Assembly: GCA_009691355.1 (NCBI GenBank)
Contig: SICW01000040.1
Span: forward strand, 1-6,395
Source: Candidatus Woesearchaeota archaeon
Lineage (GTDB): Archaea > Nanobdellota > Nanobdellia > SCGC-AAA011-G17 > GW2011-AR17
Reading direction: 5' to 3'
DNA length: 6,395 bases
The notes under the pieces were generated by a model. It ran no database searches. It saw only the letters and a program-made list of their open reading frames with translations, and had not been told where the DNA came from. Shown piece after piece: positions 1 through 4,189 of this stretch (within the stretch, counting starts at the first letter, position 1; every line of letters starts with the position of its first letter). The position numbers were made by a program, and so were the translations under genes.

Positions 1-257
1 ACCGAGATGTTTTTTGCAATGTGGTCTGGAAGATTTACTATTCCTTCGGCTATTACTGAAGCGGAGTAACTCTTCCCCCCTCCTCTCTTACCGACGACAA
101 ACACAACGTGTGCTTTGATAACATCTAAATAAATTGGGTTAGAAAGTGAAACTTCTCTTCCCATTTTTACATAAGATTTTCCAAGGAGAATCGTTCCCTC
201 TTCACCAAACTTTTTTTTATCTGATTCGTTTCTTCCTATGAGAATATTAAAAGCCAT
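1..257 (-). CDS. HerA/DUF87-like P-loop ATPase, N-terminal part (runs off left edge)
   Basis: The reverse strand reads an open frame from ATG at 257 to the window edge (85 complete residues, no stop). It begins MAFNILIGRN and has a Walker A motif GKRGGGKS at residues 56-63, preceded by hydrophobic VVFVV. The segment LSNPIYLDVIKAHVVFVVGK followed by a Walker A and then VIAEG is typical of archaeal HerA-like DUF87 ATPases, which are hexameric DNA- or protein-translocating motors. Founding members act with NurA in DNA end resection, while many DUF87 proteins have no known role. Residues before the P-loop should belong to a small N-terminal barrel-like domain. The Walker B, arginine finger and C-terminus lie outside the window, so the subfamily cannot be assigned. 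The gene diverges from the 201-residue gene at 394. Only a weak TATA-like element sits upstream. The family call is from motif recognition; the function is inferred. Confidence 0.8.
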   Translation of the reverse strand, partial: MAFNILIGRNESDKKKFGEEGTILLGKSYVKMGREVSLSNPIYLDVIKAHVVFVVGKRGGGKSYSASVIAEGIVNLPDHIAKNIS

Positions 258-280
258 TTCTCTTTAGATGGATAGGGAGA

Positions 281-289
281 TTCTTAAGG
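281..289 (-). promoter_or_regulatory. Weak TATA-like element for the HerA-like ATPase gene
   Basis: The minus strand reads CCTTAAGAA about 28 bases upstream of the ATG at 257, preceded by A-rich sequence that could serve as a BRE. The spacing suits a leaderless mRNA, but the match to the archaeal TATA consensus is poor. Confidence 0.25.
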
Positions 290-358
290 TTTTTGTTGTT
301 TCAGATTTAGAATTGTTATCTTCTTCTTTCTTGTATTTCTGTGGCTCTCTAGAAAACC

Positions 359-366
359 TTTATATA
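359..366 (+). promoter_or_regulatory. TATA box of the 201-residue gene
   Basis: TTTATATA follows a purine-rich GAAAACC that resembles a BRE. Its first base is 35 bases before the ATG at 394, which places transcription start within a few bases of that codon. This implies a leaderless or near-leaderless mRNA and is the main reason for rejecting the upstream ATG at 268. Confidence 0.7.
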
Positions 367-393
367 TTCCCTTTCTCTCTGTTCTTTAAAGAG

Positions 394-999
394 ATGGTAG
401 TCAAAAAAAGTTCTTCTTCAAATAATGTTAAAAAAATCGGTCTTGCTCTTCAAGATGTTCCTATTCCTCCTGTTAAAGAAGGGATTCTTTCAACAGAAGC
501 AAAAAATTTGAAAGGTATTCCTTTGGAAAGTGTTCCTTTGCCTCCACTATTTTTTGATGAGAATTTTGAAGAGAAATCACCTTTTGATTTTGTCAGTCCA
601 CAGCATGGTCTCTTTAAGAAGTTTAATCTTTTTCATTTAGGCTTTAGAAAAGTTTTTCCCATTATGCATGAGACTGTTTTTGTGACTGAAGAAAGCCCTT
701 CTTCCTTTCCTGAAAGAGATATCTCTTTCCCTTCTGTTGTCATGGAAGAACATCCTCGTGTAAAACTCCCTCCTGATCCTTGGCAGAGAACACAAGAGCT
801 TCTTCTTAAATGTAGGACTGCAATAGAAAAAAGAAAAGTGGATTATGCACAAATTTATTATGAAGAGTTAAAACCTTTTTATCCTAGACTAGAGACGTAT
901 CAACAAACCCTCGTTTCTCAAGTCATTCTTGATATGCAACAGGATCTAGAAATGCTTAAACTCTCAAAATTAAAGGAACAGTTAAAAAAAGTTCATTAG
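394..999 (+). CDS. Hypothetical protein, 201 aa, VPxPP motifs and C-terminal helical region
   Basis: I do not recognise this protein. The start at 394 (MVVKKSSSSNN) is preferred over an in-frame ATG at 268 because the TATA box lies between them. Residues 1-14 are Lys/Ser-rich and likely flexible. Two related Pro motifs, DVPIPP (21-26) and SVPLPP (46-51), are spaced 25 residues apart. The middle (about 52-125) is rich in Phe, Pro, Glu and Ser, with no transmembrane segment or signal peptide. Residues about 128-200 look all-helical: a W/R-rich start, a pair of amphipathic helices around RTAIEKRKVDYAQIYYEELK that resembles a TPR-like hairpin, then a Lys/Leu/Glu-rich helix. This suggests a disordered N-terminal half with short binding motifs and a helical interaction domain, perhaps a scaffold or adaptor; that is inference only. 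Its stop abuts the rfcL stop with no gap. Confidence 0.75.
   Translation: MVVKKSSSSNNVKKIGLALQDVPIPPVKEGILSTEAKNLKGIPLESVPLPPLFFDENFEEKSPFDFVSPQHGLFKKFNLFHLGFRKVFPIMHETVFVTEESPSSFPERDISFPSVVMEEHPRVKLPPDPWQRTQELLLKCRTAIEKRKVDYAQIYYEELKPFYPRLETYQQTLVSQVILDMQQDLEMLKLSKLKEQLKKVH
984..990 (-). terminator. Candidate oligo-T terminator of rfcSL
   Basis: The minus strand has seven consecutive T residues beginning 10 bases after the rfcL stop codon. Archaeal RNA polymerase terminates on U-tracts without needing a hairpin. The tract is encoded by the terminal Lys codons of the convergent plus-strand gene. Confidence 0.4.
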
Positions 1000-2169
1000 T
1001 TATTTTTCTAACCAAGAGATTTCTTCTTCATCTAATTCTAACTCCTCTCTTAGTTTTGGATTTTCTATGAGGATATTTTTTAGATATGGAAAAGTTTCTT
1101 TTAATGCTCTTTTTGTAGATGTGTGTGTCTTTTCGGCAATTTTTTCTGAGATTGATTTTTTCTTCGCATACTTCATGTTTGCTTGCCAAAGTTTTAATAT
1201 TCTTGTTGTTCGTGTGTATTCTATTGTGTTCGTATTCGTTTCTTTTTTTGCAGTTGCTACTCCTGCTGTGATAAGAATATTTATGTATACTAAGAAACGC
1301 CAGTGTTGCCAGCGTCTAATTCTTCCATTAAAAACATCTGCTCTTGAAATATATTCATAGGCCTTTTTTAGGTCTTGCGAAGAATATTCTTTGGGCATGT
1401 TTTCATCTAACCAGAGAATACATTCGTTGAGATCTTCATCAACTTTATCGAAGATGTTTGCTGTTTCTTCCCATTTTTTACTCTTGAGAATTTTTCGTAA
1501 ACAAAACTGCATATCTTCTTCATGGTCTCGTTCACTCTTTGCCTCTACAGAAAGGGTTTTTGTGATGCTATAGGTTTGTAAGTCTGTTAGTGCTGCCCGA
1601 AGGTCGCCTCTACTGATTTTGATTATTTCTCCAAGATCTTTTTCCTCACAAGAGATGCCTTCTGCATCAGAAATATCCTTTAAAAATTTTAGAAGAATTT
1701 CTCTTTTGAGTGCTTGAAAAGGAACAAGGAGGCATTGTTTTCGTAGTTTACTATATTTATCTTCCCAAGGATTCATACAAGTGATTGCAACTGCGTGTTT
1801 TTTTATTTCAAGAAGAGAAATGATTGTTGGAAGGCCACCTCGATCCTTTGTTCCGGATAATGCATCAATGTCATCGATAAGAATGAGTTTTCCTTTTGCA
1901 AAAAGACTTTGTTGTTCTAGAGCTGCGCCTAGTTTTAGTTCGATATTTTCTTTATTTCTTGCATCGGAAGCATTTACCTCAAAGACTTCTAGACCTAGTT
2001 CTTTTCCAATGATATGTACGGAAGTTGTTTTCCCTACACCTGTTGGTCCATACACAAGCACGGGGCGTTTGAGTTTGATTCCTTCACGAAGTTTAAACAG
2101 TGCTTCTTCTTGACCCAGGATTTCAGATACTTTTTTTGGTTCGTATTTTTTTGCCCAGGGGATTGTCAT
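1000..2169 (-). CDS. rfcL: Replication factor C large subunit (clamp loader)
   Basis: This 389-residue AAA+ protein is the large subunit of the archaeal clamp loader, which with RfcS opens and loads the PCNA ring at primer-template junctions using ATP. Visible features are Walker A GPTGVGKT (41-48), NASD (66-69), Walker B LILIDDID (95-102), sensor 1 Asn133 in CMNPW, and sensor 2 in RGDLRAAL (187-194, Arg191). The collar region WLDENMPKEYS (253-263) followed by SRADVFNGRIRR (275-286) is diagnostic of archaeal RfcL. The Walker B position normally Glu is Asp100. The protein stops at EISWLEK, where better-known archaeal RfcL proteins (about 480 aa) continue into a charged tail ending in a PIP box; no such tail is seen. 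The ATG overlaps the rfcS stop (ATGA, 4 bases) with no strong Shine-Dalgarno site, which suggests translational coupling in one operon. Confidence 0.95.
   Translation of the reverse strand: MTIPWAKKYEPKKVSEILGQEEALFKLREGIKLKRPVLVYGPTGVGKTTSVHIIGKELGLEVFEVNASDARNKENIELKLGAALEQQSLFAKGKLILIDDIDALSGTKDRGGLPTIISLLEIKKHAVAITCMNPWEDKYSKLRKQCLLVPFQALKREILLKFLKDISDAEGISCEEKDLGEIIKISRGDLRAALTDLQTYSITKTLSVEAKSERDHEEDMQFCLRKILKSKKWEETANIFDKVDEDLNECILWLDENMPKEYSSQDLKKAYEYISRADVFNGRIRRWQHWRFLVYINILITAGVATAKKETNTNTIEYTRTTRILKLWQANMKYAKKKSISEKIAEKTHTSTKRALKETFPYLKNILIENPKLREELELDEEEISWLEK
1003..1007 (+). terminator. Candidate oligo-T terminator of the 201-residue gene
   Basis: TTTTT begins three bases after the plus-strand TAG stop, inside the last codons of the convergent rfcL. 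It is short, so the call is weak. Confidence 0.25.
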
Positions 2170-3116
2170 TTTGCATAGCTCGCAAGTAAGGCTTCTAGTT
2201 GAAGAAATTCATCTGCACCTTCTACCATTCTAAATTCAATTTCTCCACATTTATCAATCAGGTCTATACGTTTTTCATCAGTGATCCCTTCAAATTCTAC
2301 CGTTTCTTTTTGTATTTGTTTGAGAATGTCAATTCCTGAAAGTCCATGCTTGAGCATGGTGTCTAATAGTAAAGAACGTGCTCGGATAAATTGGCGATTG
2401 ATTGCGAGTGTAAGGATGTCTTTTATTTCCTTTGGCTCTGCAGCTGAGACTAAAGAATAGAGTAACTCTTCTGTGATGTTTTTGTCAATAGATGCACAGC
2501 TTTGGAGAATATTTGTTATTTTTCTGACATCTCCAGAGCTTAGTTCTACAAGTGCTTTGATTGTATTTTCTTCGAGTTTTAGGTTTTCACTCTGTGCGAT
2601 CTTTTTTACGTATTCTTCTATGTCCTCTTCTGTCAAAGGTTTGAAACGAAATATGGTACATCGACTTTGTATAGGGTCGATAATTTTACTACTGTAGTTG
2701 CAACTGAGGATAAAACGAGTTGTCATAACGTAATTTTCCATCGTTCTTCTGAGTGCTTGCTGTGCTTCTTTTGTTAAAGAATCACATTCATCTAGAAAAA
2801 TAATTTTAAATGGGACGTCTCCCAAGGATTTTGTTTTTGCAAATTCTTTAATGGTGTTACGTACAACATCAATTCCTCTTTCATCGGATGCGTTCAGCTC
2901 GAGACAGTTTTGTTTCCATGTTTCTTTGAATAATTCTTTTGCAATCACTAAGGCAATAGTTGATTTACCAACGCCAGCAGGTCCTGCAAGCATGATATGG
3001 GGCATATTTTTTTGGTCAACAAAGGCCTTTATTCTTTCGACTATTTTTTTTTGTCCTTTAATATCTTCAAATTTCTGTGGCCTAAATTTTTCTGTCCAAA
3101 TCGTAGAATCTTGCAT
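2166..3116 (-). CDS. rfcS: Replication factor C small subunit (clamp loader)
   Basis: This 316-residue AAA+ ATPase is the RfcS subunit, normally present in several copies with one RfcL in the PCNA clamp loader. It begins IWTEKFRP, the usual N-terminal RFC box, then Walker A GPAGVGKS (45-52), LNASDERG (74-81), Walker B IIFLDECD (105-112), ALRRTME (121-127), sensor 1 in SCNY (Asn140), the SRC motif (151-153) that supplies the trans arginine finger, and sensor 2 in SSGDVRK (193-199, Arg198). The length is typical of the family, with no intein, which some archaeal rfcS genes carry. All key residues are intact. A TATA box 23-32 bases upstream of the ATG implies a leaderless mRNA. The stop overlaps the rfcL start by four bases, so both subunits come from one transcript. 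Confidence 0.97.
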   Translation of the reverse strand: MQDSTIWTEKFRPQKFEDIKGQKKIVERIKAFVDQKNMPHIMLAGPAGVGKSTIALVIAKELFKETWKQNCLELNASDERGIDVVRNTIKEFAKTKSLGDVPFKIIFLDECDSLTKEAQQALRRTMENYVMTTRFILSCNYSSKIIDPIQSRCTIFRFKPLTEEDIEEYVKKIAQSENLKLEENTIKALVELSSGDVRKITNILQSCASIDKNITEELLYSLVSAAEPKEIKDILTLAINRQFIRARSLLLDTMLKHGLSGIDILKQIQKETVEFEGITDEKRIDLIDKCGEIEFRMVEGADEFLQLEALLASYAK

Positions 3117-3131
3117 AAAAAGATAAAAAAA
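3117..3131 (-). terminator. T-rich stretch after the TRAM gene
   Basis: The minus strand here is a run of seven T, then ATC, then five T, lying 26 bases or more past the TRAM stop. It is a plausible oligo-T terminator, but it directly abuts the rfcS start codon, so TRAM transcripts ending here would overlap the rfcS transcription start. Confidence 0.4.
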
Positions 3132-3138
3132 GAAAGAG

Positions 3139-3148
3139 ATTTATAAAT
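3139..3148 (-). promoter_or_regulatory. TATA box of rfcSL
   Basis: ATTTATAAAT is a perfect palindrome centred 28 bases upstream of the rfcS ATG, in the 41-base gap after the TRAM gene. The spacing predicts transcription starting at or next to the ATG (leaderless). It gives the clamp-loader operon its own promoter rather than depending on read-through. Confidence 0.65.
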
Positions 3149-3157
3149 TTTTAGCTA

Positions 3158-3448
3158 TTAATTTTCTTCGTCGTCACTTTGTTCTTCAGCTTGGTCATAG
3201 CTTTCTTCACCATCTTCATTAGATTCAGAAGAAGTGCTAGAACTGCTTTCACCAGTGACAATTTCAGCAAAAGCCATTTTCTTGAGAACTCGGGTAATTT
3301 TTACTTTTACCTTATCTCCTTCTTTTGCACCAGGTACGATTACTACAAAGTTATTTACTTTTGCAATACCATCGCCTTTTGCACCAGTGCTTTCAATTGT
3401 TACTTCTATTTCGTCTCCCATTTCTACGGGTTTGTTGTATGTATCCAT
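3158..3448 (-). CDS. Small TRAM-domain RNA-binding protein with acidic tail
   Basis: This 96-residue protein carries a TRAM domain at about residues 5-66: KPVEMGDEIEV, then GAKGDGIAKVNNFVVIVPG (22-40), then GDKVKVKITRVLKKMAFAEI (44-63). This is the pattern of archaeal stand-alone TRAM proteins, a five-stranded barrel that binds RNA. Some family members act as cold-shock RNA chaperones in methanogens. Residues 66-96 form a low-complexity tail rich in Ser, Glu and Asp with only one aromatic residue, likely disordered. The start is supported by an AGGAG Shine-Dalgarno site 10 bases upstream and by the domain beginning straight away. Two TATA-like elements and a small hairpin lie in the leader. 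It is upstream of rfcSL on the same strand, but the promoter in the 41-base gap suggests separate control. Confidence 0.9.
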   Translation of the reverse strand: MDTYNKPVEMGDEIEVTIESTGAKGDGIAKVNNFVVIVPGAKEGDKVKVKITRVLKKMAFAEIVTGESSSSTSSESNEDGEESYDQAEEQSDDEEN

Positions 3449-3458
3449 TTTTCTTTAA

Positions 3459-3463
3459 CTCCT
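3459..3463 (-). promoter_or_regulatory. Shine-Dalgarno site of the TRAM gene
   Basis: AGGAG on the minus strand ends 10 bases before the ATG at 3448. It is one of only two clear Shine-Dalgarno sites in a window where other promoters imply leaderless mRNAs. Confidence 0.6.
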
Positions 3464-3467
3464 AATT

Positions 3468-3482
3468 CTCGTTGTTCACGAG
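3468..3482 (-). other. Small hairpin in the TRAM leader
   Basis: CTCGT-GAACA-ACGAG forms a perfect 5-bp stem with a 5-base loop, ending four bases before the Shine-Dalgarno site. If transcription starts from the distal TATA element (about 27 bases upstream), this hairpin would lie at the extreme 5' end of the mRNA. Confidence 0.35.
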
Positions 3483-3494
3483 TTCTATAGAAGG

Positions 3495-3513
3495 TATATA
3501 CGTTGTTTATAAG
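3495..3513 (-). promoter_or_regulatory. TATA elements of the TRAM gene
   Basis: Two minus-strand candidates lie side by side: CTTATAAA (3506-3513) and TATATA (3495-3500). The distal one predicts a start near 3482 and a leader of about 35 bases. The proximal one predicts a start near 3471. Either gives a leader that includes the Shine-Dalgarno site, unlike the leaderless genes nearby. The sequence alone cannot choose between them. Confidence 0.5.
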
Positions 3514-3534
3514 AGTTGTGGTGAGTTTTTTGAA

Positions 3535-3557
3535 GGATTTTCAGAGTTCTGGAATCC
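3535..3557. repeat. Interrupted inverted repeat between the 98-residue and TRAM genes
   Basis: GGATT (3535-3539) pairs with AATCC (3553-3557), and inside it CAGA (3542-3545) pairs with TCTG (3548-3551). The stem is interrupted and the inner loop is tight. It lies in the 76-base gap between the 98-residue gene's stop and the TRAM promoter. No T-tract follows on the minus strand, so it does not look like a standard terminator. Confidence 0.25.
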
Positions 3558-3589
3558 ATGCAAAGCGTTTTCTTTCTTTTGGAAAATTG

Positions 3590-3886
3590 TTATTTATTTC
3601 CGAGAAGTGCCCAACATAGATAAGGGACTTTATTTTTATTTTCTTTGAAGAGCGTTACTTTTGCACCTTTCTTTACGTGAAAACCAGCAAATGGGCCAAG
3701 GTTAGAGCGCAGGAAATATTCGCCTTCTTTCCAATTTTTGGTGGTTTTTGTAAGATAATCAGTGAACTCCCTTTTCGTTTTGAGATATTCTATTTTTAAT
3801 TTTAGTTTAGGGTTAGCTTTGTAGATTATAGAAAATTCTGGACGAATCTGCATTACTAGCATTGGTTTTTCTATGAGTTCTTCCAT
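3590..3886 (-). CDS. Hypothetical basic protein, 98 aa
   Basis: I do not recognise this protein. It is Lys-rich and probably mixed alpha/beta: a short strand-like start (MLVMQIRPEFSIIYK, 9-23), a Lys-rich helix-like middle (25-52, LKLKIEYLKTKREF then TKTTKNW), and a C-terminal part EGEYFLRSNLGPFAGFHVKK (54-73) followed by a strand and PYLCWALLGNK. There is no signal peptide, membrane segment or metal motif; it has a single Cys (91). The basic character would allow nucleic-acid binding, which is speculation. The start is fixed on its upstream side by an in-frame TGA a few codons before the ATG. A strong TATA box lies about 55 bases upstream, and a good Shine-Dalgarno site is present but 14-15 bases from the ATG, longer than usual. 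It is divergent from the small frameshifted gene at 3972. Confidence 0.7.
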   Translation of the reverse strand: MEELIEKPMLVMQIRPEFSIIYKANPKLKLKIEYLKTKREFTDYLTKTTKNWKEGEYFLRSNLGPFAGFHVKKGAKVTLFKENKNKVPYLCWALLGNK

Positions 3887-3900
3887 GTTGTTTCATCCAG

Positions 3901-3908
3901 ATCACCTC
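3901..3908 (-). promoter_or_regulatory. Shine-Dalgarno site upstream of the 98-residue gene
   Basis: GAGGTGAT on the minus strand is a near-perfect anti-16S match. It sits about 5 bases from an ATG at 3896 (wrong frame) and about 14-15 bases from the ATG at 3886 that opens the 98-residue frame, so which start it serves is uncertain. Confidence 0.55.
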
Positions 3909-3936
3909 TTTCTTAGTTCTTTAGGGCCTTAGATCG

Positions 3937-3945
3937 TTTATATAG
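3937..3945. promoter_or_regulatory. Shared TATA box for two divergent genes
   Basis: On the minus strand this reads CTATATAAA, preceded by a good purine-rich BRE (GAAAA), and predicts a start near 3914 with a leader of about 28 bases for the 98-residue gene. On the plus strand it reads TTTATATAG with its first base exactly 35 bases before the ATG at 3972, the same spacing as the promoter at 359. The BRE side is weaker in the plus direction. Confidence 0.6.
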
Positions 3946-3971
3946 TTTTCTGTTGTTACCACTTAAGGATC

Positions 3972-4141
3972 ATGGCTGAAGGGAAGGGTTTTCTGATGCG
4001 CGTATACGAGAGCTTACTTTTGACAATGTTGCAAAGCGTTTTGATATAGATATTCCTTACAGAATTGGAAGGTCTCTTATTGATAGAAGGAAGGACTATG
4101 CCTTTGAGCCATATGCACATCTTGGGGGCCTTTTGCGTTGA
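3972..4141 (+). pseudogene. Small gene with a frame break (about 56 aa if read through)
   Basis: The ATG at 3972 has leaderless promoter spacing and reads MAEGKGF, then in its own frame continues only to a TAG at 4047 (25 aa). In the -1 frame an open stretch of 49 codons runs from 3992 to the TGA at 4139, starting SDARIRELTFDNVAKRF and ending PYAHLGGLLR. That stretch has no ATG of its own and is closed upstream by TGA at 3977. Joining the two at the four-T run 3989-3992 gives a coherent 56-residue, charged, probably helical protein. I do not recognise the family. Its composition (many Arg, Asp, Ile and Phe; few low-complexity residues) looks like real protein. It could be a recent one-base deletion, a sequencing error, or recoding by slippage. 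IleRS follows 48 bases downstream, with its own promoter. Confidence 0.5.
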
Positions 4142-4142
4142 G

Positions 4143-4150
4143 TTTTTCTT
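4143..4150 (+). terminator. Candidate oligo-T terminator after the small gene
   Basis: TTTTTCTT begins two bases past the TGA stop and precedes the separate TATA element of ileS. It is a short U-tract of the kind that can terminate archaeal RNA polymerase. Confidence 0.3.
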
Positions 4151-4158
4151 ATACAAAG

Positions 4159-4169
4159 TTATTTAAATT
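4159..4169 (+). promoter_or_regulatory. TATA-like element of ileS
   Basis: TTATTTAAATT is centred about 26 bases before the ATG at 4190, so transcription would start at or very near that codon. A pyrimidine-rich tract with no Shine-Dalgarno site lies between them, again fitting a leaderless mRNA. Confidence 0.5.
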
Positions 4170-4189
4170 CTATTTAGTTTTTTTTCTCT

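Larger units (their letters stand above)
258..393. other. Divergent intergenic region
   Basis: These 136 bases separate two divergent genes. The plus-strand frame is open back to an ATG at 268, but the 42 extra residues it would encode are hydrophobic and Ser/Phe/Leu-rich, and they span the TATA box of the 394 start, so I treat this as noncoding. It holds that plus promoter and a weak minus-strand TATA-like element. I see nothing else convincing here. Confidence 0.6.

Noticed and set aside
268..393. N-terminal extension of the 201-residue protein from ATG 268
   Set aside because: The added residues would cover the TATA box at 359-366 and look like translated noncoding DNA (Ser/Phe/Leu-rich); the ATG at 394 has ideal promoter spacing.
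1067..3126. Several plus-strand open frames of 60-110 codons opposite rfcL and rfcS
   Set aside because: They are antisense shadows of strongly identified clamp-loader genes, rich in Ser, Phe and Cys, with no promoters.
3179..3490. Plus-strand open frames opposite the TRAM gene
   Set aside because: The TRAM domain on the minus strand is clear; the opposite frames are hydrophobic by-products of its codon use.
3559..4042. 13-base direct repeat TGCAAAGCGTTTT at 3559-3571 and 4030-4042, flanking the 98-residue gene
   Set aside because: One such match is not surprising in a 6.4 kb window, the flanks do not extend the match, and no mobile-element gene lies between.
3956..4156. 66-residue open frame on the minus strand opposite the small gene
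   Set aside because: It overlaps the more protein-like plus-strand frame and would run through the shared promoter side without its own signals; composition is unlike a real protein.
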